Source: QHXW01 sp963752965 (GTDB taxonomy: Bacteria; Acidobacteriota; Terriglobia; Bryobacterales; Bryobacteraceae). Taken from it: DNA of 64,000 nt. Positions 51,617 through 60,737 of this stretch are shown piece after piece. The stretch spans positions 62,001 to 126,000 of the forward strand of contig CAVWAJ010000009.1 of the NCBI GenBank assembly GCA_963752965.1. The letters run 5' to 3'. Position numbers and translations under genes: made by a program. The notes under the pieces are model-generated. The model was not told where the DNA came from and made no database searches. It worked only from the letters and a program-made list of their open reading frames with translations. Positions within the stretch are counted from its first letter, which is position 1; each line of letters opens with the position of its first letter.

Positions 51617-52354
51617 CTATCGCTGGAGCGACCAGCGCCGCTCCATGTATGTGCGCAGCCTCAATATGCCCTGTGCTTTCAACTGCGCGATCCGCGACAA
51701 ATGCATCTTTGTGATCTCCGCAATCTCACGCAACGTGGCTTCCTCGTGGTAATACAAACTCAATACCGTCCGTTCCATCGGCGGCATTTGCTCAATCGCC
51801 TGGGCCAGCAGCCGCTCCAGTTCGGCACGCTCCAGGGTCGTCGACGGTAGCTTGTCGTCCGAATCCGGAATATAGTTGAGCAGGTCGCCTTCCTGGTCTT
51901 CATTGGCAAACTCGAAGCTGCCGATGGTGAGTCCGCGCACCTCATATAGCTGCTGCTGGTACTCTTCCAGGCTGATCTTGAGTTCGGCCGCAATCTCTTC
52001 TTCCCCGGGCGCGCGTCCCAGGCGCTGTTCCACGGCTGAGATGGCCGCCTCGATCTGTTTCGCTCGCCGCCGCTTGTTTTTCGGGGCCCAGTCCATCTCC
52101 CGCAGGCTGTCCAGAATCGCGCCGCGGATCTTGTGCTCCGCGTATGTCTTCAACTGGACCCCCTGGGAGGGGTCAAATTTGTCCACCGCGGCGATCAGGC
52201 CGATAACGCCGGTCGAGATTAGGTCGTCAAGACTGATGTTCTCCGGCAGGCGTTCATGGATCCGGCGCGCGATCAGGCGCACCTGTGGAAGATGATCCAG
52301 GATCAGTTGCTCCCGCTCGGCCCCGCTCGTCTCTTCGGTGTGGTACTCGTACAT
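51617..52354 (-). CDS. fliA: RNA polymerase sigma factor FliA/WhiG family, flhF-linked copy
   Basis: Sigma-28-type factor. Region 2: LPQVRLIARRIHERLPENIS, then DDLISTGVIGLIAAVDKFDP and KTYAEHKIRGAILDSLREMD. Region 3: NKRRRAKQIEAAISAVEQRL. Region 4: PPMERTVLSLYYHEEATLRE and ITKMHLSRIAQLKAQGILRL. The 245 residues are a compact, canonical FliA, and flhF-fliA adjacency is the usual order in many phyla. Paralogue of the factor at 48259. One or both may be controlled by FlgM. Confidence 0.92.
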   Translation of the reverse strand: MYEYHTEETSGAEREQLILDHLPQVRLIARRIHERLPENISLDDLISTGVIGLIAAVDKFDPSQGVQLKTYAEHKIRGAILDSLREMDWAPKNKRRRAKQIEAAISAVEQRLGRAPGEEEIAAELKISLEEYQQQLYEVRGLTIGSFEFANEDQEGDLLNYIPDSDDKLPSTTLERAELERLLAQAIEQMPPMERTVLSLYYHEEATLREIAEITKMHLSRIAQLKAQGILRLRTYMERRWSLQR

Positions 52355-52380
52355 ACGCGCGCTACATCAGTGCCAGGCTC

Positions 52381-53544
52381 TTACGCGGCGGATAGTGATC
52401 GCTCCGCGCGGCGCTCGAGGACGTTTTCAAGCAAACGTGCTGCCGTCGCTGGCTCCAAGTCTTCCGGAATATGTTGGCCCGTTCCCAGGAACGAAATCGC
52501 TTTCCCCGAGCGCACCGATGCGCTCACCACTGCGCCCAGGGCGGACGTTTCGTCGAGATGGGTAAAAATGAGTTTCGCCGGCGAGAACGTCTCGAACCGG
52601 TCAATCATACTGCTTAGGTCTGTGCTGCGCATAGAAGCCTGCGCCACCAGGTGTACTGCAATGCTCCGCTCCTGCGCCAGAAAGTGGGCCAGTTCCGCCG
52701 CCTCTTCCATATCTTGTGCCGCATAACCAGGGGTATCGATCAGAATCAGCCCCTTTCCGCTGCGCATTTCGAGCGCCTGCTGTAGGCTGCGCGTAGTTTC
52801 CACCGCCTGGAAGCCGGCGCCAATGATGGCGGCATACGTGTGCAACTGTTCGGCGCCGCCCACGCGGCTCGTATCCGTTGAAATCAAGTATACCGGGCGC
52901 GAAGACGAAATACCGTACTGCACCGCCAGCTTCACGAGCGTGGTCGTCTTTCCACCGCCCGGGGGACCAACCAGCGCTACCACGTGCGACTTTTCCGCCG
53001 AGCCGTCCAGGCCCGCGCCCGTTGAAACAAGCGATGCGAGCTCCGTCCGCACAGCGCCTTCAATCAGATCGCGATCGAAGGTCTTCCGGCGTGACCAGGT
53101 GGAAGCGTCCGTATCGAGGCGCGCGTGGGCCTGCTTCACCACGGCCTTGGCAACATCCACGGAGAATCCGCCGTCCACGAGCCGCGATAGCGCCTCGGCG
53201 AATTCCGGAGCCGGAACAGCCCACGAATACGCTTGCGCGTTGATCTCGGTGAGCGAGCTGCCCATTTCCTCCATCTGCTTGCGCAGCCGTGCCAGTTCGC
53301 GCAGAACCGCGTCCTCGGCCGCTGGCGCTTTGGCGCGCTCCGCCGGCCCTGCGCCTGCTTCGCATCCGCCCGGCGGTTCCGCGCCCTCCGGCAACACCGC
53401 GAACACCACTTCGTATTCGCCCAAACCCTGCGCTTCCGGCGGCGCCTTGCGGCTGTTCACTAGAAGCGCCTCGGACCCCAATTCCTGCCGCGCCTGTTCC
53501 ACGGCATCCTGCACCGTAGGCGCGAAAAACGATTTCATTCTCAT
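52381..53544 (-). CDS. flhF: Flagellar biosynthesis GTPase FlhF
   Basis: SRP-type GTPase that controls flagellar placement and number. It begins MRMKSFFAPTVQDAVEQARQ, the classical FlhF start. A low-complexity Pro/Ala linker leads to the NG domain with GPPGGGKTTT (G1), STDTSRVGGAEQL (G2) and IDTPGYAAQD (G3), then LIFTHLDE (G4, where SRP GTPases have TKxD). I prefer the ATG at 53544, preceded by a strong GAGGAG ribosome-binding site. The ATG at 53583 overlaps the flhA stop and is the alternative. The partner FlhG is not encoded next to it. Confidence 0.92.
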   Translation of the reverse strand: MRMKSFFAPTVQDAVEQARQELGSEALLVNSRKAPPEAQGLGEYEVVFAVLPEGAEPPGGCEAGAGPAERAKAPAAEDAVLRELARLRKQMEEMGSSLTEINAQAYSWAVPAPEFAEALSRLVDGGFSVDVAKAVVKQAHARLDTDASTWSRRKTFDRDLIEGAVRTELASLVSTGAGLDGSAEKSHVVALVGPPGGGKTTTLVKLAVQYGISSSRPVYLISTDTSRVGGAEQLHTYAAIIGAGFQAVETTRSLQQALEMRSGKGLILIDTPGYAAQDMEEAAELAHFLAQERSIAVHLVAQASMRSTDLSSMIDRFETFSPAKLIFTHLDETSALGAVVSASVRSGKAISFLGTGQHIPEDLEPATAARLLENVLERRAERSLSAA

Positions 53545-53579
53545 GCCCCGCTCCTCATCCCGTCTTTGCTTGTTGCGAC

Positions 53580-55658
53580 TCATTGAATGAATCCTTGAGA
53601 AATCACTTTCACCTCGGCCGGTATCTCATTGTGCGAAAGGAAAACCACGTTGGCCCGCGAGGCTTCCACAATCTGCCGCAGGAAATATCGCGCTCCGGTC
53701 GAGGTCACCGCTACCACCGGCGTTTCCGGCGACCCTACCTTTTGTTCCACTTTGTTCAGAATTTCTCGAATGGCCTGCGGCGCGAGCGACAAATGGCTGC
53801 TCTGCTCCCCATGCTGCACTGCGGATTCTACCGATTGTTCGATGGAGGCCTCCACGAAGTACGCCGGCAGGTCTCCCGAGGAGTTCAAGTAGGGCCGGAC
53901 GATCGTCCGGCGCATGGCTTGGCGCACGTATTCCGTCAGCAGAATCGGGTTGCGCGTTGACGCTCCCGCTTCGCTCATCGCTTCCAGAACGGAAACCGCA
54001 TCGCGAATCGAAACACGCTCGCGCAATAAGTTCTGCAGCACCCGTTGCACCGTGGCCAGCGGCAGCAGCTTCGGCGTCAGTTCTTCCACCACCTTCGGGT
54101 TCTCGATCGCCACGCGGTCCAGCAGCTTCTTGGCGTCCTGGCGCGAGAACAGCTCGTGCGAATGCCGCCGGATCAGCTCCGCTAAGTGCGTTCCCAGAAC
54201 GCTCACCGCATCCACCACCGTGTAGTTCGCCCGCCGCGCTCTCTCGGATTGGTCCGAGGGAATCCACCATGCCGGCATCCCGAAGGCCGGCTCGCGCGTC
54301 GCTTGCCCCGCTAGCGGAGCAGCCGTCTTGCCCACAGGGATCGCCAGGTCCATCCCCTGCGGCATCTCGTAGCGCGCGATCTCCACTCCCTTCAGCGAAA
54401 TCAGGTATTCTCGCGGCCTCAACGAAAGGTTGTCGGTCACGCGCACGGGCGGGAAAATGTAGCCGAGATCAGTGGCCAGCTGCCGCCGGATCCCTGAAAT
54501 CCTGCGTAGCAGCGGCGAGCTCTTTCCGCCCTCCACCAGCTTCACCAACCCCAGTCCTACTTCCACCGCGAGCGGCTCCACTTTCAGCACCGCGTCGAGA
54601 TTCTCGCGCGCCGGCGCTGCCTTCGTCTCCGTCCCCTTCTCCGCCGCGAGGGCTCGTTTGCGCATCCGCCACGCCGAAGTCCCCATCCCCGCGCCCAGCA
54701 GCAGAAAGGGAATCGTCGGCAACCCTGGAAACGCCGCAAGCACCACCAGCACGCCGCTCGCCAGCAGCAGTGGCTGCGGGTTGCCGAACACCTGCTTCTT
54801 GAAATCCGCCCCGAGCCGCGAATCCGAACTCGCGCGCGTCACGATCAAGCCGCCCGAAATCGAGATCATCAGCGCCGGAATCACTGTCACCAGCCCATCG
54901 CCAATGGTCAACACCGTGTACGTTTCGATCGCGTGCCGGAGATCCATGCCATGCTGTAGCACGCCAATCAAGAAGCCCGCGATGATGTTGATGCTGGTGA
55001 TCAGAATGCTCGCCACGGCATCGCGCTGCGTGAACCGGGAAGCACCGTCCATCGCGCCGTAGAATTCCGCTTCGTTCGCCAGGTCTTTGCGTCGCTGCCG
55101 CGCCCCCGCCTCGTCGATCAGCCCGGCATTCAAGTCCGAGTCGATGGACATCTGCTTGCCAGGCAGAGCGTCCAGGGTGAAACGCGCCGTCACCTCGGAG
55201 ATGCGCACCGCGCCATGGTTGATCACGACATACTGAATCGCAATCAACACCAGAAAAATCACGGCGCCGATGATGTAGTTGCCGCCCACTACGAAGTTGC
55301 CGAACGCCTGGATCACCTCGCCGGCCGCCCCCGTGCCCGTATTGCCGTTCAGCAGGATCAGCCGCGCGGATGAGATATTCAGAGCCAGCCGGAATAGCGT
55401 TAACAGCAGCAGCGTGGTGGGGAACACGCTGAATTCCACCGGCCGTGTGATGTACATCGCCACCATCATCACGATCACCGACATCATGATGTCCGTGACA
55501 ATTAGGACGTCCAGCACAAAACCGGGAAGCGGCGTGATCAACGCGATCACGATCGCCAGCACGGCAATCGGTACGCCGAGTTCGGAAAAGCCGGAGAAAT
55601 TGATCCCTCCGAATCCCTTCCACGGTGCCGGTGCGGCGATGGCTTTCGTCTCTGCCAA
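53580..55658 (-). CDS. flhA: Flagellar export gate protein FlhA
   Basis: Large integral protein of the type III export gate. The N-terminal half has eight membrane helices and the FHIPEP motif region with TLDALPGKQMSIDSDLNAGL and GASRFTQRDAVASILITSIN. The C-terminal cytoplasmic domain (from about residue 350) forms the nonameric ring that docks chaperone-substrate complexes. 692 residues is standard. It follows flhB by 21 bp. The stop overlaps a possible flhF start. Confidence 0.96.
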   Translation of the reverse strand: MAETKAIAAPAPWKGFGGINFSGFSELGVPIAVLAIVIALITPLPGFVLDVLIVTDIMMSVIVMMVAMYITRPVEFSVFPTTLLLLTLFRLALNISSARLILLNGNTGTGAAGEVIQAFGNFVVGGNYIIGAVIFLVLIAIQYVVINHGAVRISEVTARFTLDALPGKQMSIDSDLNAGLIDEAGARQRRKDLANEAEFYGAMDGASRFTQRDAVASILITSINIIAGFLIGVLQHGMDLRHAIETYTVLTIGDGLVTVIPALMISISGGLIVTRASSDSRLGADFKKQVFGNPQPLLLASGVLVVLAAFPGLPTIPFLLLGAGMGTSAWRMRKRALAAEKGTETKAAPARENLDAVLKVEPLAVEVGLGLVKLVEGGKSSPLLRRISGIRRQLATDLGYIFPPVRVTDNLSLRPREYLISLKGVEIARYEMPQGMDLAIPVGKTAAPLAGQATREPAFGMPAWWIPSDQSERARRANYTVVDAVSVLGTHLAELIRRHSHELFSRQDAKKLLDRVAIENPKVVEELTPKLLPLATVQRVLQNLLRERVSIRDAVSVLEAMSEAGASTRNPILLTEYVRQAMRRTIVRPYLNSSGDLPAYFVEASIEQSVESAVQHGEQSSHLSLAPQAIREILNKVEQKVGSPETPVVAVTSTGARYFLRQIVEASRANVVFLSHNEIPAEVKVISQGFIQ

Positions 55659-55679
55659 TTTCGATGTCTCCTCGGTGAA

Positions 55680-56744
55680 TTACGCCGGCAGGCGCCCCTT
55701 CATGAGCCGGTAGATATACGCCAGGATCTCCGCCACCGCGCGGTACAAATGCGCTGGAATCTCCTGTCCGATTTCCGCGGACTTGTAAAGCGCCTGCGCG
55801 AGCGGCGCATTCTCGATCAGCGGCACCTGATTCTCCAGCGCCCGCTGCTTGATCCGCAGCGCCAGATAGTTCTTCCCTTTCGCCACCACCTTCGGCGCCG
55901 TAGTCCAATCCAGCTGGTAGCGGATCGCCACCGCGTAATGCGTCGGGTTCACGATCACCGCCGTCGCCGTCGGAACTTCCTTCATCATGTTCCGGCGTAT
56001 CCGGTCCCGCATTAAACGCCGGATCCGCATCTTCATCTGCGGGTTGCTTTCCGCCTCTTTGTATTCCTCGCGGATCTCCTGCTTGCTCATGCGCAGGTCC
56101 TGCTTGTAGCGGCGCCGCTGGCGCGCAAAGTCCACCAGCCCGAACACCAAAAACAGCCCCGCGCCTCTCCACAGCAGCGCCGTAAGCGAGGCTCCTACCT
56201 GGTGCGCGCCAATTTCCACGCCTTGCAGCGGCAACAGGAAGTACTCCTGCATGCGATCCCGGCAAATGAAGTACACGCACGCTCCGAACACCGGCAGCAT
56301 GATGAGCGCCTGAATCATCGCCGGGATATTCTGGCGCGGCAGTTCCTTCAGCTTGGAGAGCGGGTTCATCCGGTTGAAATCCGGGGCCAGCTTCTTCGTG
56401 CTAAGGCCGAACTGCGTCACAATCATCTGCGCCGCCAGTGTGATAACTACCAGCGCGCCGCCGGCGGCCACCAACGGCAGAAAGGTCTGCATCAGCAAAG
56501 ACGTGATCACGTGCACGAAATCGGCAATCTGGAAATCGTGCGCAAATGCCCGCCCAATCAGGTAGCGCATGGTCAGCCGCACCTGCTCCAGCCACACCGG
56601 GCCCCAGTTGGTGATGATCCCTGTGAACGCCAGAAACTGAATGGCCGGGACGAACTGTTTGGATGTGGGAAACTGGCCCTCGCGCCGCGCGCGCAGCAAG
56701 CGTCGTGGTGTAGCCTGTTCGGATTTCTGCCCTTGCTCACTCAT
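55680..56744 (-). CDS. flhB: Flagellar export switch protein FlhB
   Basis: Export apparatus protein that switches substrate specificity from rod/hook to filament type. Four membrane helices fill the first 215 residues. The cytoplasmic domain has the autocleavage motif NPTH in VIVNPTHYAVAIRY near residue 268. The N-terminal motif GQKSEQATPRRLLRARREGQ is also diagnostic. Length 354. It follows fliR by 17 bp. Confidence 0.96.
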   Translation of the reverse strand: MSEQGQKSEQATPRRLLRARREGQFPTSKQFVPAIQFLAFTGIITNWGPVWLEQVRLTMRYLIGRAFAHDFQIADFVHVITSLLMQTFLPLVAAGGALVVITLAAQMIVTQFGLSTKKLAPDFNRMNPLSKLKELPRQNIPAMIQALIMLPVFGACVYFICRDRMQEYFLLPLQGVEIGAHQVGASLTALLWRGAGLFLVFGLVDFARQRRRYKQDLRMSKQEIREEYKEAESNPQMKMRIRRLMRDRIRRNMMKEVPTATAVIVNPTHYAVAIRYQLDWTTAPKVVAKGKNYLALRIKQRALENQVPLIENAPLAQALYKSAEIGQEIPAHLYRAVAEILAYIYRLMKGRLPA

Positions 56745-56761
56745 CTCGTCCCGCTAAACCA

Positions 56762-57535
56762 TCAGAATCCCGCTACCATCGCTACCCGGCTCATTACCTG
56801 TTGGGCATAGCCGCGGTAAACGTGCGGGAACAAAACTGCAAGAGCCGCCAATAACGCAACGGCGGCCATCATCTTCACCGGAAACGCCAGCATCAACAGT
56901 TGCAGCTGTTGATTCAGTCTGCCGAGCAGCGCCAGCGCCACATCCACCAGCAACAGCAGCGCGAGCGCCGGCATCGCCAACCGCAGCCCCACCGAAAACA
57001 TCCCCGATGCCAGACGCAGAATCTGTTCCGCGCCCGCCGGCGCCAGCGCGAACGTCCCTGCTGGAAAAGTCTCCAGGCTCCGGGCAAATGCGCGGATGAT
57101 CTCGCGATCGAGCCCCAGAGCGAAGAACAGCATCCCCGCGGTCAGTTGCGCGAAAACCACCAGCAGGCCGGAGTCAGCCTGCGTCGAAGGATCGATCATC
57201 GACGCATAACCAAATCCAGCCTGTAACCCGATGATCTGCCCCGCCATCAGGAACGATTCGCTCAGCACCGAAACCGCCACCCCGATCGTCAACCCCAGGG
57301 TCAGCTCGGCCATCATCGCCACCACCAGAGGGCCGATATACGGCGCACTCAAATTTACGTGCGGCCACAACGGAAACAGCGCCAGCGCGATGCTCAACGA
57401 CAGCACCGCTCGCGCCACGTCCGGGCCCGCATGAAATCCCGGCAGAGGCACGAATATAAACGTGCCCGTTACGCGCGCCAGCACCAGCACGAAGCCGAAT
57501 ACCAGCGCCAGCGGGAATGTCAGCGGATGCCCCAC
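56762..57535 (-). CDS. fliR: Flagellar export protein FliR
   Basis: Core export-gate subunit that forms the FliP5Q4R1 helical channel. Six or so membrane helices include the first, FGFVLVLARVTGTFIFVPLP, and the conserved FFALGLDREIIRAFARSLET segment after the third. 257 residues is normal. It lies between fliQ and flhB and follows fliQ by 4 bp. Confidence 0.93.
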   Translation of the reverse strand: MGHPLTFPLALVFGFVLVLARVTGTFIFVPLPGFHAGPDVARAVLSLSIALALFPLWPHVNLSAPYIGPLVVAMMAELTLGLTIGVAVSVLSESFLMAGQIIGLQAGFGYASMIDPSTQADSGLLVVFAQLTAGMLFFALGLDREIIRAFARSLETFPAGTFALAPAGAEQILRLASGMFSVGLRLAMPALALLLLVDVALALLGRLNQQLQLLMLAFPVKMMAAVALLAALAVLFPHVYRGYAQQVMSRVAMVAGF

Positions 57536-57539
57536 TCAA

Positions 57540-57809
57540 TTACCGCGCGTAGCGTCCCAGATCGCCCAGAATCAGGATCGTGTACGCGGTCATCTTTTGC
57601 AGCATCCAAGGCATGAGCAGCACGATCCCAAACAAGAACGCCACCAGGCGCGGCACCGTGCTGAACCCGGTGTCCTGAATCGATGTCACAATCTGAATCA
57701 AGCTCACCGCAATGCCCGCCAGAAATCCGATCGCCAGGATCGGCGCCCCTAGCCACAGCGTCATCATCAGCGCTTGCCGCATTACTTGCACTACCAGTTC
57801 CGGAGTCAT
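57540..57809 (-). CDS. fliQ: Flagellar export protein FliQ
   Basis: A short two-helix export-gate protein. MTPELVVQVMRQALMMTLWL, then GAPILAIGFLAGIAVSLIQI, then VTSIQDTGFSTVPRLVAFLF match FliQ closely (PI-LAIGFLAGI and T-I-E/QD motifs). 89 residues is typical. The start lies 8 bp after the fliP stop. Confidence 0.95.
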   Translation of the reverse strand: MTPELVVQVMRQALMMTLWLGAPILAIGFLAGIAVSLIQIVTSIQDTGFSTVPRLVAFLFGIVLLMPWMLQKMTAYTILILGDLGRYAR

Positions 57810-57817
57810 TCCCCCCC

Positions 57818-58579
57818 CTACGTATAGAAACTCTTCATCAGCGAGCCCAGCACCAGGTTCCAGCCGTCCACCAGCACGAACAATAAAATTTTGAACGGCG
57901 CCGAAATCATCACCGGCGGCAGCTGAATCATGCCAATTGAAAGCGTCACCGAAGCCACCACCAGGTCGATGACCATGAACGGCAGAAACAGCACCGCGCC
58001 GATCTGAAACCCGGCTTTCAGCTCCGAGAGAATGTACGCCGGAATCAGAACCTTCAGGTCCAGGTCCGCCGGTGTACGCGGCGGCTGCGCGTGCGTCACT
58101 TCCACGAAAAGGCTGATGTCTTTCTCGCGCGCGAAGCGGACCAGAAACTTCTTCAGCGGCACCGTGCCATCGTCAAATCCCTTTTCCCACGTCACCTGGT
58201 TCTTTTCCATCGGCTCCCAGCCCTTGTGGTACATCTCCGTCGCCACCGGGCTCATGATCAGAATCGTGAGGAACAGCGAAATGCCCACCAATATCTGATT
58301 CGAGGGAGTCGTTTGCGTCCCGAGCGCCTGCCGGAGAAAGTGCAGCACCACCGTGATCCGCAGAAATGGCGTAATCGACATCACCACCGCCGGCAGCAAC
58401 GTCAGCAGCGTCATCAGAATCAGGATCTGCATGGGGACGCTCAGTTGCGACCCCTGCGGCCCGCCGCTTGACGGTGTGATCCCGAATAACGATGGCGCCG
58501 GCACCGGCGCACCCTGCCCGATCCTCGCGGCCGCAAGCCAGGCCAAACCCGCCAGCGGCTTCACGATGCTCCGCCTCAT
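57818..58579 (-). CDS. fliP: Flagellar export protein FliP
   Basis: Export-gate core subunit. From the ATG at 58579 the protein starts MRRSIVKPLAGLAWLAAARI, a signal-peptide-like sequence as in other FliP proteins. Conserved segments follow: ILILMTLLTLLPAVVMSITP, FLRITVVLHFLRQALGTQTT, PSNQILVGISLFLTILIMSP and the C-terminal IPAYILSELKAGFQIGAVLF. The ATG overlaps the fliO stop as ATGA, which decides the start. The longer frame to 58816 would run out of frame through fliO. 253 residues. Confidence 0.94.
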   Translation of the reverse strand: MRRSIVKPLAGLAWLAAARIGQGAPVPAPSLFGITPSSGGPQGSQLSVPMQILILMTLLTLLPAVVMSITPFLRITVVLHFLRQALGTQTTPSNQILVGISLFLTILIMSPVATEMYHKGWEPMEKNQVTWEKGFDDGTVPLKKFLVRFAREKDISLFVEVTHAQPPRTPADLDLKVLIPAYILSELKAGFQIGAVLFLPFMVIDLVVASVTLSIGMIQLPPVMISAPFKILLFVLVDGWNLVLGSLMKSFYT

Positions 58580-58872
58580 GAGGCCGTCCTTGCGCACGCC
58601 TCGGCCGTCTCCGTCGCGGTATTCCACTCCACGCGCTCCACCAGCGTGCAGCCCGAAGGGGAAAGCGCCAGCAGCACCGCATGATCGGAAACGCGCACGA
58701 GGTGTACGGAATGCTGCGGCGTCAGTGGCAAGCGCGCGATGGATTCCAGGTGCCGGGCGGACTTTCGCGTTGCCGGCCCGCGATAATACGCCAGACCTCG
58801 CCGGCGCAACAGCCATAACGCGCCGCCAAGCAAGCCCAGTACCAGGAAAACCGCCAGGATTTGTTGCCCCAT
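58576..58872 (-). CDS. fliO: Flagellar protein FliO
   Basis: Small membrane protein that stabilises FliP assembly. From the ATG at 58872 it starts MGQQILAVFLVLGLLGGALW, a single membrane helix, followed by a basic stretch (LLRRRGLAYY) and a cytoplasmic domain with LESIARLPLTPQHSVHLVRV, the FliO hallmark. The 98 residues end in a short tail. It begins 1 bp after the fliN stop and overlaps the fliP start. Confidence 0.85.
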   Translation of the reverse strand: MGQQILAVFLVLGLLGGALWLLRRRGLAYYRGPATRKSARHLESIARLPLTPQHSVHLVRVSDHAVLLALSPSGCTLVERVEWNTATETAEACARTAS

Positions 58873-58873
58873 T

Positions 58874-59131
58874 TCAGCTCGTTGCCTCAAACGTCGTGAT
58901 GCGTACGCCGATGTTTTTTTCCAGTACGACCACCTCTCCACGCGCTACCGGCGCGCCTCCGACATAAATATCCAGGTAATCGCCAGCGGTTTTTGGAAAT
59001 GGAATCACGCTGCCCGCTGCCAGTTCCAAAATGTCGCGGAGCCGCATCCGCCGGCGGTCCACCTCGATCTCGATTTCCACCGGCATATCGGCGAATGGCC
59101 CGGCTTCTTCGAGTGCGCAATGACCCGGCAT
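58874..59131 (-). CDS. fliN: FliN-like SPOA-domain protein, copy in the fliOPQR operon
   Basis: An 85-residue SPOA-only protein. Conserved segments are VEIEIEVDRRRMRLRDILEL, AAGSVIPFPKTAGDYLDIYV, GAPVARGEVVVLEKNIGVRI and TTFEA. It is shorter than canonical FliN and lacks the N-terminal part. The position directly before fliO matches the fliN-fliO-fliP order of many genomes. With FliM and the other FliN, the C ring here has three SPOA proteins. It starts 1 bp after flgE. Confidence 0.85.
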   Translation of the reverse strand: MPGHCALEEAGPFADMPVEIEIEVDRRRMRLRDILELAAGSVIPFPKTAGDYLDIYVGGAPVARGEVVVLEKNIGVRITTFEATS

Positions 59132-59132
59132 C

Positions 59133-60404
59133 TTATCCCTGAATCAGATTGATGGTGTCTTGCGTCAACGTGTCGGTCGTCGTAATCACTTTCGCCGAGG
59201 CTTCGTAGCCTCGCTGGAACGTGATCAGGTTGGTAAACTCTTTTGCGATGTCCACCGTCGAACCCTCCAGCGAACTCGCTAGCACCGTTCCCCGCCCGCC
59301 CGTATTCGGAAGGCCCACGGCCGGCGCCGCGGTTTCTGCGCTGACTTCATAGTTGTTGTCGCCAACTGCGGTCAACGATTCCGGGTTGCGGATCGAAGCC
59401 AGTGCCAGTTGCCCGATCGTAACCTGCTGGCCGCTGGAATATTGAGCGACGATCTCGCCGCCATTTGACAGCACAACGTGCGTTAACTCCGCGGCCGCCG
59501 CACCGTCCTGCGTCTGCGTGGCAACTGCCGTCGTCTGCGCGACCTGCGTGATGGCTCCCGTCCCGTTCGTGTTATATAGCGACCAGGTCACGTTCATGTC
59601 GGACGCTCCGTCATTCAGTCCCGCGATCTTAATCGGCACCGTGCCCGTGGCGAACGCCGGCGTCGCGATGGTTCCGTCCGGGTTAAACGTCACGGTGCCG
59701 CTCGCGCCCGTAATCGGGTAGGGAGTACCGGCCGTGCCAGCCTTGACATCCGCTCCAGGGATAGTAACCGCATAGGTCCAGGTATTCGCCGCGGTTTTGG
59801 TGAAGTTGACCGTCAGCACGTGCGCATCGCCGAGCGAATCGTAGACGGTAATCGGGTTCGAGAAGTTGCCGTCTCCTGTACCATTGGGCGCCGACGAGTC
59901 CAGATTGGCGCTGATCAACATGTTCTGCGTCGCTACCGGTTGTTGCAATAAGCCGGAGGGAATCGTAATGTTCGTGATGCCGCCGCTCGTGTTCAGCACT
60001 CCAGCCACCGCATTCCAGCCCTGGACATACTGGCCGGTCGCAGTCTCCAGCGTCCCGTTCTTGTCCACCTGGAAGTTGCCCGCTCGCGTGTACTCTATGG
60101 CGCCGGAGGAAGGATCCTGCACAATGAAGAAGCCGTCGCCTTGAATCGCTCCGTCTAGCGGGCCGCTGGTGGGCTGAATCGAGCCCTGCGTGAAGTTCTG
60201 CGTTACCGTCGGAGCGCCGGTGCCTAATCCAACCGAAGTCTGTCCGTTGCCGATCCCCAGCGAGGACGCCACCAGATCGTAGAAGTTGACCGTCTCTTCC
60301 TTGTAGCCAACGGTGTTCAAGTTCGCCAGATTGTTTCCGACGGCGTCCACGCCAACCTGGTTGGCGTTGAGTCCGCTGAGTGCCGATGAAAACGATGTAA
60401 ACAT
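59133..60404 (-). CDS. flgE: Flagellar hook protein FlgE
   Basis: Subunit of the hook. The N-terminus FTSFSSALSGLNANQVGVDA, then VGNNLANLNTVGYKEETVNF, is the rod/hook signature. GAIQGDGFFIVQDPSSGAIE and YTRAGNFQVDKNGTLETATG are FlgE/FlgF/FlgG-type segments, and the C-terminus has AKEFTNLITFQRGYEASAKV then ITTTDTLTQDTINLI. The 423 residues are normal, with a Thr/Ala-rich central domain. It follows flgD by 36 bp. Confidence 0.95.
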   Translation of the reverse strand: MFTSFSSALSGLNANQVGVDAVGNNLANLNTVGYKEETVNFYDLVASSLGIGNGQTSVGLGTGAPTVTQNFTQGSIQPTSGPLDGAIQGDGFFIVQDPSSGAIEYTRAGNFQVDKNGTLETATGQYVQGWNAVAGVLNTSGGITNITIPSGLLQQPVATQNMLISANLDSSAPNGTGDGNFSNPITVYDSLGDAHVLTVNFTKTAANTWTYAVTIPGADVKAGTAGTPYPITGASGTVTFNPDGTIATPAFATGTVPIKIAGLNDGASDMNVTWSLYNTNGTGAITQVAQTTAVATQTQDGAAAAELTHVVLSNGGEIVAQYSSGQQVTIGQLALASIRNPESLTAVGDNNYEVSAETAAPAVGLPNTGGRGTVLASSLEGSTVDIAKEFTNLITFQRGYEASAKVITTTDTLTQDTINLIQG

Positions 60405-60440
60405 CCCTGTTCCTCCTTGGTTTTCTTTATGAATGCGCGA

Positions 60441-60737
60441 CTACGGTGTTGTCGTGCCGCTGGAGCTGCCGCTGCTGGAACTGCTTCCCGATGCATCCGT
60501 CACAAGCTGTTGCACTCCCTGATTCACACCGATCATCTGCTCGAGTTCGCTAAACTGCGCCAATTGCGACACGAACTGCGTGCCGTCCATCGGGTTTAAC
60601 GGATCCTGATTCTGGAGCTGGGCCACCAAAAGCTGTAGAAACTGCTGCTCGCTGACTTGTGTCGCAGAAGCGCTCGCCGCCGAAAGGCTGGTCGTCCCCG
60701 TGGTGCTGGGACTCGGTGTTACTAGGCTGGTTGCCAT
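60441..60737 (-). CDS. flgD: Flagellar hook assembly scaffold protein FlgD, short form
   Basis: Scaffold needed for hook polymerisation. The conserved N-terminal part is complete: SEQQFLQLLVAQLQNQDPLN, PMDGTQFVSQLAQFSELEQM and IGVNQGVQQLV. The protein then ends in a Ser/Gly/Thr tail (98 residues in total) without the Ig-like/Tudor domain that follows in E. coli FlgD (about 230 residues). I choose the ATG at 60737. It overlaps the fliK end by 16 bp. Confidence 0.85.
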   Translation of the reverse strand: MATSLVTPSPSTTGTTSLSAASASATQVSEQQFLQLLVAQLQNQDPLNPMDGTQFVSQLAQFSELEQMIGVNQGVQQLVTDASGSSSSSGSSSGTTTP

